From the NCBI RefSeq assembly GCF_038002345.1, contig NZ_JBBOCJ010000001.1, positions 2,232,001-2,296,000 of the forward strand: a DNA stretch of 64,000 nucleotides, written 5' to 3'. The first letter of the stretch is position 1; each line of letters begins with the position of its first letter. This DNA is from Paenibacillus sp. FSL M7-0420. Lineage in GTDB: Bacteria; Bacillota; Bacilli; Paenibacillales; Paenibacillaceae. This document shows, in pieces, positions 44,014 to 52,131 of the stretch. A model generated the notes under the pieces. The model was not told where the DNA came from and searched no databases. It saw nothing but the letters and a program-made list of their open reading frames with translations. The position numbers were made by a program, and so were the translations under genes.

Positions 44014-45024
44014 ATGAACAATTGGGGCCGGAAAATCATTTGGACCGCTGTACTTATCCTGGCAATGTCCGCTATCGCGGCGTGCGGAAATAAGAATAAG
44101 GCTGCGGACAGCAAGGATGTGCAGACAGGCAATGCGGTTGCTGCCACCGCAGCTCCTGCGGAGACTGGCGGAGCGGCAGCTTCAGAAGGGGCGACACGGA
44201 CGGTTACCGGAGAATTCGGGGAGGTGGAGATTCCGGCGAACCCTAAGCGGATCGCGGGAATCTATGTTGAGGATTACCTGAAGGCGCTCGGCGTTACCCC
44301 GGTGGTGCAGTGGTATCATCCCAGCTGGGGCAAGCAGGATTATCTGAATTTGGCTGTGCCGGAATACGATATTACCGGAAGCATGGAAGCCCTGCTTGAG
44401 AAAAATCCGGATCTGATCATCGCCGACGGCGGGGCGGATGAGGCAAGATACGAGCAATATTCCAAGGTTGCACCTACCTACCGCCTGCCGGAGAGCGTAT
44501 TGCAGGATTCAAGGCTAATCCTTACAGCGGTCGCAGACGCGCTCGGTATTCCAGAGAAGGGGAAGGCTGTGCTGGCCGGATATGACCAGAAGGTAGCAGA
44601 CGGCAAAGCTGCGTTGCAGCAGGCCTTGGGACAAGAGAAGGTGGCTGTGATCCGGCTTAATGTGGCAGACAAAACCGTTGCTCTTTTTGGAGTCAACAAT
44701 CGCTATACCGGTGTGCTCTATAATCAATTCGGTCTGACACCTGTTCCTATGGCCGCTGAGATGACGGAATTCCAGTCGATCATCTCCGAGGAAGTGATCC
44801 CGGAGCTTGGGGCGGACCATATCATTATCTTCCCTGACAACGGCGGATGGGACAGTGAAGCCAATCAAGAAGCCATCAAGATGCTGGATGGACCCCTCTG
44901 GAAGAACCTGCCTGCGGTCAAGAACGGCAATATCTACCGGATGGAGCGTTCCCACTGGCAATCCGGGGGGATTACCGCCAACCAGATGAAGCTGGATGAT
45001 CTGCTTAAGGCAATGGTGAAGTAA
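44014..45024 (+). CDS. iron-siderophore ABC transporter substrate-binding lipoprotein (FeuA-like)
   Basis: 336 residues from ATG 44014; an in-frame ATG at 43984 touches the Fur box and lacks an RBS. Lipobox SAIAAC puts the lipid anchor at Cys24. The mature protein is a class III binding protein: NPKRIAGIYVEDYLKALGV, LLEKNPDLIIADGG and the long central helix typical of FeuA/FhuD/BtuF. No permease or ATPase gene adjoins, so it must share a transporter encoded elsewhere. It ends at a terminator before the Btr-like regulator, whose C-terminal half is its close paralogue. Confidence 0.9.
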   Translation: MNNWGRKIIWTAVLILAMSAIAACGNKNKAADSKDVQTGNAVAATAAPAETGGAAASEGATRTVTGEFGEVEIPANPKRIAGIYVEDYLKALGVTPVVQWYHPSWGKQDYLNLAVPEYDITGSMEALLEKNPDLIIADGGADEARYEQYSKVAPTYRLPESVLQDSRLILTAVADALGIPEKGKAVLAGYDQKVADGKAALQQALGQEKVAVIRLNVADKTVALFGVNNRYTGVLYNQFGLTPVPMAAEMTEFQSIISEEVIPELGADHIIIFPDNGGWDSEANQEAIKMLDGPLWKNLPAVKNGNIYRMERSHWQSGGITANQMKLDDLLKAMVK

Positions 45025-45058
45025 TTCAGCGTTAAGAGGCCGTGAGTCTATGAGTGAG

Positions 45059-45098
45059 AAGAAGGTCTATCCGCAAGGTTGATAGATCTTCTTTTTTG
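45059..45098 (+). terminator. intrinsic terminator
   Basis: A 13-bp stem with one G-T pair (45059-45071 with 45081-45093), followed by TTTTTGTTTT. Confidence 0.88.
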
Positions 45099-45115
45099 TT
45101 TTACACTGGAGTCTA

Positions 45116-45130
45116 TGATAATGATTCTCA
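45116..45130. promoter_or_regulatory. Fur box before the Btr-like regulator
   Basis: TGATAATGATTCTCA matches TGATAATNATTATCA at 13 of 14 defined positions and lies 19 bp before the ATG, overlapping the expected transcript start or RBS approach. Confidence 0.7.
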
Positions 45131-45148
45131 GTCAGGAGGGGCGGCAGA

Positions 45149-46759
45149 ATGACCGAACAGTTGCAGGAACACACCAGGAGAAGGCTGCTCCACAGCCTGA
45201 TAAATATAGAAGCGGTTACACGCTCCCCGTCCGGGAAGGATCAGACCGAAGTCTATCAGGAGCATACTCTAATCATTGTGTCCGAAGGGCAGGGGTGGCT
45301 GAAGGCAGAGGACAGAAGGTACTTTTTGGACAAAGGGGCCGGGTTCCTGATCGAAGCCGGATCACTGAACCGGATTCAGGCCGGCGAGCAGGGGATCAGC
45401 TGGTACCGGATGGAGTTCGCGCTGATTCCCGCAGGGCATGTTAAGCTTGGCACCGGAGATAAGGGGCAGGAGGAACATGCAGAATATTTGCTCTGCCCGG
45501 GATATCTGGACTGCCGGCCGTTCTCACAGTGTGCTCTGCTGCTGGATTCCATCTATTATAGCTTCCGGCGCCCGGAGGATATTGAATGGTTCACGGCTCA
45601 GACCCGGTTCCAGGAGCTGCTGCTGTTGATTATGCGGGCGAATACTCCGGTACTGAAGGCTAAGGATGACCGTGAGGCCGTGGAAGCCTCGATCCGCTAT
45701 ATGGAAGAGCATTGCAGTGAACCGTTATCTGTCGATCAGCTGGCTGAGATTGCAGGGATCGGGCGTGCGCGTTATACGCAGATGTTCAAAGAAATTACCG
45801 GCCGGATGCCCTTGGAGCACCTGAACGGGCTGCGTATTGAACGGGCACAGCAGCAGCTTCTGCTGACCCGGGACCGGCTGCACGAGGTTGCCCTGGCTGC
45901 AGGCTACAGCAATGAGTATTATTTCAACCGGCGCTTCAAAAGAACAGTAGGGGTGACTCCCGGACAATACAGAAGCCTCCATCAGGAGGGCGTCCGGGTA
46001 TTTGCCCCTTTTCTGGAGGATTATCTGCTGGCGCTCGGCATTACTCCGGTCGTGCAGTATTGCCATGCCAAGTGGGGCAAGCAGGAATACCTCGGGCTGG
46101 ATCAGGTTCCGGCGTTCGATATCTCCAGCGGAGACTGGCAAGGACTCATCCGTTACAGTCCTGAGCTGATTATGCTGGATGACGGCTTCCAGCGCTGGCA
46201 GCTTGGAGAGTGCCGCCAGGTGGCTCCATTATTCCGGCTCCCGTTCCATCAGGAAGACTGGAGGGCCACGCTCCGCAGCGCAGGTGCAGTCTTCGGGAGA
46301 ACGGGTCGGGTGCAGGAGGTCATCAGCGAATATGAACAACAAGCCCGTCAGGCCAGGCGGCTGCTCAGCCGCAGCGTCCAGGGGCAGACAGTGGCATTGC
46401 TGCGGATTTCTGCCCATGGCGTTGCCCTGTATGGCAGTGAGAATCTGGGGTACTCAGCCCATGTTCTGCATGAAGATCTGGGGATGCAGCGGCATCCTGC
46501 TGTCCAGCGTCTTACCCGGGGACAGAAGCGTGTCAATCTGACCAATGAAGAGCTGTCAGGGGTGACCGCAGATCATTTGTTCATCACGTTTGACCTTCAG
46601 GAAGGGGAGAGCCGGGAGCTGCTGGAGACACAGCTCTGGAGAAGTCTGCCTGCTGTACGCAACCGCTGTGTGTACGAGGTGGATTTCATGGCCTGGATGA
46701 ATTACGGTGTCCTGTCGCATCAGCGGAAGATCGCGGATGTGCTGAAGGTATTGGCTTGA
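45149..46759 (+). CDS. Btr-like AraC regulator fused to a siderophore-binding domain
   Basis: 536 residues. An N-terminal sensing-like region (about 1-165) is followed by an AraC-type DNA-binding domain (about 174-275, with SVDQLAEIAGIGRARYTQMF and LHEVALAAGYSNEYYFNRRF). From about 285 to the end it has a class III substrate-binding domain with no signal peptide, so it is cytoplasmic. This matches Bacillus subtilis Btr (YbbB), which binds bacillibactin and activates feuABC. The sensor half aligns with the neighbouring lipoprotein: LEDYLLALGITPVVQYCHAK against VEDYLKALGVTPVVQWYHPS. Inference: it detects imported siderophore and activates the neighbouring gene, under Fur control. RBS AGGAGGGGCGG. 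Confidence 0.92.
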   Translation: MTEQLQEHTRRRLLHSLINIEAVTRSPSGKDQTEVYQEHTLIIVSEGQGWLKAEDRRYFLDKGAGFLIEAGSLNRIQAGEQGISWYRMEFALIPAGHVKLGTGDKGQEEHAEYLLCPGYLDCRPFSQCALLLDSIYYSFRRPEDIEWFTAQTRFQELLLLIMRANTPVLKAKDDREAVEASIRYMEEHCSEPLSVDQLAEIAGIGRARYTQMFKEITGRMPLEHLNGLRIERAQQQLLLTRDRLHEVALAAGYSNEYYFNRRFKRTVGVTPGQYRSLHQEGVRVFAPFLEDYLLALGITPVVQYCHAKWGKQEYLGLDQVPAFDISSGDWQGLIRYSPELIMLDDGFQRWQLGECRQVAPLFRLPFHQEDWRATLRSAGAVFGRTGRVQEVISEYEQQARQARRLLSRSVQGQTVALLRISAHGVALYGSENLGYSAHVLHEDLGMQRHPAVQRLTRGQKRVNLTNEELSGVTADHLFITFDLQEGESRELLETQLWRSLPAVRNRCVYEVDFMAWMNYGVLSHQRKIADVLKVLA

Positions 46760-46791
46760 AGAAGACCTCTGTGCAGTAAAATAAAAAATGC

Positions 46792-46820
46792 TTGCAATTC
46801 CGCTCCAAAGAGAGTATATT
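46792..46820 (+). promoter_or_regulatory. promoter of the tRNA-Leu gene
   Basis: TTGCAA (46792-46797) and TATATT (46815-46820) at the ideal 17-bp spacing, 38 bp before the tRNA. Confidence 0.65.
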
Positions 46821-46858
46821 CTTAATTACGGTGATTGAATCACTGCAATACATAATAT

Positions 46859-46942
46859 GCGGTCATGGCGGAATTGGCAGACGCGCTGGCTTCAGGTGCC
46901 AGTGATAGCAATATCGTGGAGGTTCGAGTCCTCTTGACCGCA
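46859..46942 (+). tRNA. tRNA-Leu (anticodon CAG)
   Basis: An 84-nt class II tRNA. Acceptor arms GCGGTCA/TGACCGC pair fully; the anticodon stem CTGGC/GCCAG holds loop TTCAGGT with anticodon CAG; a long variable arm (GATAGCAATATC) follows; and the T arm GAGGTTCGAGTCCTC is canonical. The CCA end is not encoded (TCA follows the discriminator A). It has its own promoter and terminator. Confidence 0.96.
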
Positions 46943-46956
46943 TCATAGCTTACAAT

Positions 46957-46999
46957 ACAGGTTCTTGCTTGGCATTTATGCCGGCAGGGACCTGTTTTT
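46957..46999 (+). terminator. intrinsic terminator after tRNA-Leu
   Basis: Long stem ACAGGTTCTTGC...GCAGGGACCTGT with inner TGGCA/TGCC pairing, followed by TTTTT. Confidence 0.8.
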
Positions 47000-47029
47000 G
47001 TTTGTCTATTTTTTAAGATCCTTTTTAGG

Positions 47030-47232
47030 TTGAACTTGAAAATAGAAAGACAGGGAAAAGTGGCGGAGGGGAATTTTGGAACTGTAGGAGCGATAGCGTC
47101 CGCCTTTGTCTGCGGATTTCCACCGCGAACAGCGGTATACAATCAAGAAATCTGCAGACAACAGCGGCCGGAGGGCCAAACATTCTCTGGAGTCACGGCA
47201 ATCCCATACTAGTAAAACTACAAGTTTAATCT
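47030..47232 (+). repeat. dispersed intergenic repeat, copy A
   Basis: Shares long blocks with copies B and C at 61.1-61.4 kb in the same orientation: TTGAACTTGAAAATA, GACAGGGAAAAGTG (with C), GGAACTGTAGGAGCG, CCGCCTTTGTC, GGATTTCCACCGCGAA, AATCAAGAAATCTG and GACAACAGCGGCCGGA (with B). No coding potential is apparent. The rest of the gap (47233-47379) is A/T-rich and probably holds the promoter of the carrier-protein gene cluster, though I cannot place -35/-10 boxes with confidence. Confidence 0.8.
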
Positions 47233-47379
47233 ATATAGTTCTTTTCCCACTGTAATCATTCCAATAAAAATCCTATACATATCATAAAAATGTGAGTTAG
47301 ATGCCGGAACCCTGAGGCTGTATCATAACTAGTAAGCAATTCGTTTATTTAAAATTCATGATGCGAGGAGAACGGTGAT

Positions 47380-47625
47380 ATGCAGGATACCATTGTGCGG
47401 ATCTTGAGTGAAATTAAGAACAATCCAGAGCTGTTACTCACGGCCACTGAAGCCACCGATATTGTGAATGAGGTAGGTCTGGATTCCCTGCAGATGATTA
47501 ATTTCATTCTCCGGATTGAAGACGAATTTGAAATTGAGTTTGATTTTGATCATTTTGCCTATGAGGATTTCCAGTCGATCGGGGATTTCATGGGGTTCAT
47601 CACAGCCACGCAAACTGCTTCTTAA
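47380..47625 (+). CDS. acyl carrier protein 1
   Basis: 81 residues, RBS GAGGAGAACGG 8 bp upstream. The four-helix carrier fold is indicated by GLDSLQMINFILRIEDEF, with Ser36 in the DSL motif as the site for the 4'-phosphopantetheine arm. Helix II and the acidic FEIEFDFDHF segment are typical of free-standing carriers, unlike domains of large synthases. No phosphopantetheinyl transferase is in the window, so a housekeeping enzyme must prime it. The ATP-grasp gene 12 bp downstream is the natural candidate to load it, as BtrJ loads BtrI in butirosin assembly; that link is inference. Confidence 0.88.
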   Translation: MQDTIVRILSEIKNNPELLLTATEATDIVNEVGLDSLQMINFILRIEDEFEIEFDFDHFAYEDFQSIGDFMGFITATQTAS

Positions 47626-47637
47626 GGGGGCTTCATT

Positions 47638-48966
47638 ATGAAGCCAACCGTGGTTCTGGGCACCTTTGATTCCGAGGCGTGGTGGCGGAGTCCGAATAGA
47701 TCTATGCTTCCTTCTATGAGCAGCAGCCAAGCTGTGACGATGGGTATGGATGAATTGTTGTTTCCGTTATGCAAGGAGCAGGACATTCTGTTCACCCGGC
47801 AGCCCATGGACGAGCAGCTTAGAAGCTATTTATCGCAGCTCGGCTATACCTTCACCCATGTTCATTGCAGAAATCCCGTTCATGCGGATGACTACAGGCT
47901 GCATGTATTTGATCTTCTAATGGCTGATGCAAGCTACTACCAGCAGCTCCTTCCTACAGAGGCTCTGATCTCTCCCTATTCTATACTGTCCGATACCAGT
48001 GAGTTAGTGCGCAGGTTCAATTTCGGTAATCAGTTTCCCTCCTTAGATACAGTTCGAGCAGTGAATTCAAAGATTTATTCTCATGAACTAAGACAACGAT
48101 TGGGCACTCGCAATAGTTCCTCTATAGCTGACAGTTCGGAGGAACTGCTGACCCTGGGCTCGGAGCTGCTACAGACCGGACAAGTGCTGGTGAAGGACCC
48201 CCTGGGTGTCTCAGGCCGGGGCAATATGTTGATTTCGAGCGAGCGAATGCTGAAGAGAATTGCGGCCTATCTGCAAGAGCAAGAGAATCGAGGCAAACAA
48301 ACACAGTTCATTATCGAACCCCTGCTTGATAAAACGGAGGATTTCTCCTGTCAGCTGTTCATTACAGCGCAGGGGGAAGTGCAATACCTCTCTGTTCAAA
48401 AGATGGTAAACGACGCCTTCTCTTATTCAGGCTCCTATCCTGCCGATGCCGGGTTTATCGAGGCGCTCTGGAACAACCATTATTTCAGCATCATGGAAGA
48501 AGCCTGCAAGGATTTATTTAAGACAGGCTATCACGGAGATGTATGTATAGATTCCATGCTGCTGGCAAGCGGTGAGCTGGTGCCCATCGTTGAGATTAAC
48601 GCCAGAAAGTCCATGGGGCTGATTAATCATCATGTCAATCAATATGTCCGGCAGTATTCCATGTTCAGCTTTTTGACCTTTATCTCGGCAGGCTGCTCTA
48701 CGGAAGTGACCATGCTGCAGATTCTCGAGGCTCTAGGTTCCAACAAATTGTTGTTTACGCAAGAAAACAGGCAAGGAATTATACCGCTGGGTGCAAGCAC
48801 GCTTATAGGCTCAGGACATACAGCATTCGCTGAGGCGGAGTCTGAATGGCGGAAGGGGAAGCTTTATGTAGCTGCTCCCTATACCTCAGATGTGAGTGAA
48901 GCATTAACTCTAGTTCAGCGGGTGAAGGATGTCTTGAAGTCTCTGTCGATGAAGATTTATAACTAA
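47638..48966 (+). CDS. ATP-grasp carboxylate ligase, candidate ACP-loading enzyme
   Basis: 442 residues, RBS AAGGGGG 8 bp upstream. The ATP-grasp fold is shown by VLVKDPLGVSGRGNMLIS (about 183-200; nucleotide-binding Lys and flexible Gly-rich loop), FIIEPLL as the hinge, and VPIVEINARKSMGLINHH (about 315-332; Mg2+-binding Glu and Asn, with Arg). These enzymes activate a carboxylate as acyl phosphate and join it to an amine or thiol. Placed directly after an ACP gene it may load an amino acid on the carrier as BtrJ does. The N-terminal 150 residues are not a domain I recognise. Alternatives are peptide ligase or amide synthase. Confidence 0.82.
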   Translation: MKPTVVLGTFDSEAWWRSPNRSMLPSMSSSQAVTMGMDELLFPLCKEQDILFTRQPMDEQLRSYLSQLGYTFTHVHCRNPVHADDYRLHVFDLLMADASYYQQLLPTEALISPYSILSDTSELVRRFNFGNQFPSLDTVRAVNSKIYSHELRQRLGTRNSSSIADSSEELLTLGSELLQTGQVLVKDPLGVSGRGNMLISSERMLKRIAAYLQEQENRGKQTQFIIEPLLDKTEDFSCQLFITAQGEVQYLSVQKMVNDAFSYSGSYPADAGFIEALWNNHYFSIMEEACKDLFKTGYHGDVCIDSMLLASGELVPIVEINARKSMGLINHHVNQYVRQYSMFSFLTFISAGCSTEVTMLQILEALGSNKLLFTQENRQGIIPLGASTLIGSGHTAFAEAESEWRKGKLYVAAPYTSDVSEALTLVQRVKDVLKSLSMKIYN

Positions 48967-48999
48967 CCAGTCTTTATTGTACAACGAGGGAGCTGACAA

Positions 49000-50109
49000 A
49001 TGATTACCATTTTATGCTCATCTGTCGCATTGGGGGTATATACGCCCGCGGTCCTGTTACGTGAAGAGCTAAGCGGGTACTATGAGGCCGATCTTGAAGT
49101 GCTGGAAAGCCTGTATTCGCCCGGGACAAGACTGAAATTAACCGAAAACAAAAAGGTTTTCTCTAAGAGGTTTGAAGTAGCCAAGCTGGGTCACAGAATG
49201 ATCAGGGATATTACACCGAATCTGGACCCGGATCGGGTAACCCGGATTTTAGGCAAGTGGGCTGAAGAGAACCGGAGGGTGTTTATGGTTTTCTCGGGGT
49301 TCTGGATGCCCATTCTAGAAGAGTACGCGAAGAGTTACCGCAAGGATGTCCATGTGGAGCTGATTCATATGGATGCGGTCATATCCCCTTCGTGGAAGCT
49401 GTATTCCAACAATATCCGGAATGATCTATTTACGGTGAATGATGTCTGGTTTTTTGACGGGGCGGCTGAGCGGGTGAATTATACTATTTCCATGGGTCTT
49501 GCTGCCCCTAAGGATTATAAGGAACGTGACAACCGGCTCGTTATCCATGGCGGCGGCTGGGGAATGGGGACCTACAAGGAAACGGCAGCAGAGCTGAATC
49601 ACTTCCTGGACTTGAACATCGTCATTCATGAGCTGGCGGATGATCAGGCTTATGGAGCCGGCCACCGTTACTACATGGTGAAGCCGGGCTGGTCGCCCTG
49701 GATGAAGAACGAAGAGAATGAATATACCCTGCCGCCGTTCGGTGAAGTGATCCGTCAGTGCTTCAACGAGGATACGGGGGTGAAGCATAGCTTCTATCAG
49801 CTGATCTGTAACTCGAAGGCTATTATCAGCAAGCCGGGGGGAGGAACCCTGCTGGATTCGCTGGAATCCTTCACCCCGGTTATTTTCCTGGAGCCGCTGG
49901 GTGAGCATGAAGCCTGCAACGCTGAGCTATGGGAGCGGCTGGGTTTTGGCATAAGGTATGAGCAATGGATGAGTATGGGTTGTCCGCTTGAGATTTTGGA
50001 GGCATGCAGTGAGAACTTAAGAAGCTATAAGGCTCAGGTGTTAAATTATGGGAGGTGCTTTCATGAGACAGCCGCAAACATCCGTAGTGCTGGACCGGGA
50101 TTCCTTTGA
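49000..50109 (+). CDS. GT-B glycosyltransferase-like protein
   Basis: 369 residues, RBS GAGGGAGCTG. The C-terminal half has the donor-binding pattern of GT1/GT28-like enzymes: ISKPGGGTLLDSLESFTPVI (about 274-293), then EPLGEHEACNAELWERLGFG, comparable to MurG and UDP-glycosyltransferases. A Gly-rich HGGGWGMGT lies at about 185. The N-terminal acceptor domain is unusual and I cannot name its family. Inference: it attaches a sugar to the pathway intermediate, but donor and acceptor are unknown. No signal peptide. The end of the gene overlaps the start of the radical SAM gene by 47 bp. Confidence 0.65.
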   Translation: MITILCSSVALGVYTPAVLLREELSGYYEADLEVLESLYSPGTRLKLTENKKVFSKRFEVAKLGHRMIRDITPNLDPDRVTRILGKWAEENRRVFMVFSGFWMPILEEYAKSYRKDVHVELIHMDAVISPSWKLYSNNIRNDLFTVNDVWFFDGAAERVNYTISMGLAAPKDYKERDNRLVIHGGGWGMGTYKETAAELNHFLDLNIVIHELADDQAYGAGHRYYMVKPGWSPWMKNEENEYTLPPFGEVIRQCFNEDTGVKHSFYQLICNSKAIISKPGGGTLLDSLESFTPVIFLEPLGEHEACNAELWERLGFGIRYEQWMSMGCPLEILEACSENLRSYKAQVLNYGRCFHETAANIRSAGPGFL

Positions 50110-51241
50110 ACGGTTAAAGAAAACCATTAAGCATATGTCGGTCACGCACAAACAGGTTCACCTTAACCCTACGTATTCTACGAATCTTCCGGTCGAGGTC
50201 GGGCTTAAATTAACCAATGGCTGCAATCTGCGCTGCAAGCATTGCTTTGAATGGAACGCTGAGGGGTATCACCGGGATTTGGGCAGAGCCGAGCAGAGAG
50301 AAGAGCTGGATTTCGCTGTGATTGAGAAAGTATTCCGGCAGACCAAAGAAACGAACGCCAATATGTTCCTGTGGGGAGGAGAGCCTCTGTACTACAGCCG
50401 CTTCAATGAACTGGCCGATCTGCTGGAGCAGGACCCCCGATGGACAGTGTTATGCACCAACGGAATTCAAATCATCGAGAAGCTGGATTCTATCCTCAAA
50501 ATGTCTAATAGTCTGGTCTGTCTGATCAGTCTGGAAGGCTTCGAAGCGGAGAATGATGCGATCCGGGGAAAAGGCACCTTCAAGAAGGTGATGGCAGGTA
50601 TTGATAAGCTGCTGGAGCTGGAGAAGGAGGGCATCTACCAGGGGAAAATCTCTATCCATCTGACCATCAGTGATGTCATGATTGATAAGCTGTATGATTT
50701 TGTGGAGTTTTTTGAGAATAAGGGAATTGACTCGGTATATATTACCTTCCCGTGGTATTTGCCGGATGAGGTCTCGAGTAATATGGACCGCTATTTCAAC
50801 GAGCATTTCAAGTGGCTGGCGGACGATCTGGAGGAAGGGCACCGCAACAGCTGGCATTCGTTCAAATATCGAATCTCACCCGATAGGATTGATTCGCTGC
50901 TTGCACAGATGGAGAGGATTAACCAGCGAACCTGGAATTTAAGAACACGTTATCAGCCCGCGCTCGAACTGGATGAAGTACGGGACTTTGTATTGGGTTC
51001 AGAGAAGCCTGCCCAGAACAAAACGCAATGCCTGTCGATCCGCACCAGACTGGATGTGCTGGCTGACGGCGAAGTCAGCGCCTGCAAATTATTTCCGGAG
51101 TTCTCCTTGGGGAATCTGGCGGACCAGGATCTCAAAGACATATGGGATGGCGACAATTTTGAAAGGGTCCGGGAAACCCTGCGATGCGGCCTGATGCCGG
51201 TATGCTCCAAATGCATTCTGCTGTATCTTCACGGAAAATAA
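50063..51241 (+). CDS. radical SAM/SPASM enzyme of the carrier-protein cluster
   Basis: 392 residues from ATG 50063 (GGGAGGTG 6 bp upstream; ATG 50048 precedes this RBS). Cys54, Cys58 and Cys61 (CNLRCKHC) bind the SAM-cleaving 4Fe-4S cluster; FLWGGEPLYY is the SAM-binding GGEP motif. The C-terminal SPASM domain has Cys323, Cys341, Cys375, Cys381 and Cys384, so one or two auxiliary clusters are likely. SPASM enzymes usually modify peptides, but relatives act on small molecules, including BtrN, which oxidises an aminocyclitol in butirosin biosynthesis. No precursor peptide gene is nearby, so a carrier-bound or sugar substrate is more likely here; this is inference. Confidence 0.85.
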   Translation: MRQPQTSVVLDRDSFERLKKTIKHMSVTHKQVHLNPTYSTNLPVEVGLKLTNGCNLRCKHCFEWNAEGYHRDLGRAEQREELDFAVIEKVFRQTKETNANMFLWGGEPLYYSRFNELADLLEQDPRWTVLCTNGIQIIEKLDSILKMSNSLVCLISLEGFEAENDAIRGKGTFKKVMAGIDKLLELEKEGIYQGKISIHLTISDVMIDKLYDFVEFFENKGIDSVYITFPWYLPDEVSSNMDRYFNEHFKWLADDLEEGHRNSWHSFKYRISPDRIDSLLAQMERINQRTWNLRTRYQPALELDEVRDFVLGSEKPAQNKTQCLSIRTRLDVLADGEVSACKLFPEFSLGNLADQDLKDIWDGDNFERVRETLRCGLMPVCSKCILLYLHGK

Positions 51242-51243
51242 GC

Positions 51244-52131
51244 ATGAAGGCTACAACGAAGAATTACGCGGTGAGCCGCAAGCTGACGGATTGGGCGGTT
51301 CCCTTTGGCCCCTATGATTGTTTGTTGAATGCGGTTACATTGTGGCTGTCTGTTCATCATGCCGATCCGAAGCCGCTGTACAGGTATAATTTCTCCATTA
51401 ATTATTATGCAGGCTATGACTGGTTCGACAGTACGGTGCCGGTGAATGAGCTGTTTAGCTTCATCCGGCGTGCTTATGGGGTTGAAGGGAAGCCTTGCCG
51501 TTTAGACTCGTTGGATCGCGGAGAGATGTATCTGCTGCCGGTGGACGCCTATTATGTGCCCTACATGAAGGAATTTTACGGGAAGGGCCATATGCTGCAT
51601 TATGTGCTGGCTGAAGCGGCAGACGATCAGAGCTTGAGAATTACAGATCCTTATTTTGCAACAAGCCTATTGGCAGAACGGACTTGCGTGGAGCAGGCCT
51701 GGCGCACCTTCAGTGAACCGGTTATGGAAATCAGCCCGCCTCTCAGCCTGAATCCTGACCTGAACGCTATCCGGCCTTACTTAACTACACAGCCCTATGA
51801 AGAGTTACTCACCAGTACCTTTGCCCAAATTGCGGAACGGATCATGGATGTTGGAGCTTATAGGGAGTCGGAGAATTTAATGGATAACCCTGTGTTCAAA
51901 CAACGGTTTGGCTGCATCCGTACGATTGCTCTATCGCGGTTCAGGCATTTCGGTACCTGCAGTACCATGGATGTTGCTCCCCTCGGCTCAGCCTGGAGGA
52001 AGCTTGAAGTGAGCTTTATGAAGATGACTATAAGCGTGGACAGAGGGGTAACGGCTACCGTGAAGCAGCTGAAGCAGCTTGCGGAGGATGAGCTGGCTTA
52101 TTTACATTCCTATGCAACAGGAGGCCGATGA
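51244..52131 (+). CDS. BtrH-like acyltransferase 1 (papain-like Cys-His-Asp fold)
   Basis: 295 residues; ATG 51244 is 2 bp after the radical SAM stop, so translation is probably coupled (only a weak GGAA upstream). The N-terminus carries the BtrH_N-type signature: Cys26 in FGPYDCLLNAVTLWL, His119 in GHMLHYVLAEA and Asp135 in RITDPYF, the order expected of a cysteine-peptidase-like transferase. BtrH itself moves a gamma-glutamyl-aminohydroxybutyryl chain from the carrier BtrI to ribostamycin. Inference: it releases the ACP1-bound acyl chain onto an amine or hydroxyl acceptor. The C-terminal 150 residues are helical and of unknown role. Alternative: a thioesterase-like editing enzyme. Confidence 0.68.
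   Translation: MKATTKNYAVSRKLTDWAVPFGPYDCLLNAVTLWLSVHHADPKPLYRYNFSINYYAGYDWFDSTVPVNELFSFIRRAYGVEGKPCRLDSLDRGEMYLLPVDAYYVPYMKEFYGKGHMLHYVLAEAADDQSLRITDPYFATSLLAERTCVEQAWRTFSEPVMEISPPLSLNPDLNAIRPYLTTQPYEELLTSTFAQIAERIMDVGAYRESENLMDNPVFKQRFGCIRTIALSRFRHFGTCSTMDVAPLGSAWRKLEVSFMKMTISVDRGVTATVKQLKQLAEDELAYLHSYATGGR

Noticed and set aside
46859..46942. tRNA-Leu as phage-type attachment site
   Set aside because: I found no duplicated tRNA 3' end downstream and no integrase gene in the window.
47030..47379. RiPP precursor gene for the SPASM enzyme
   Set aside because: The stretch is a dispersed repeat plus AT-rich leader; no small ORF with RBS and leader-core character is present.
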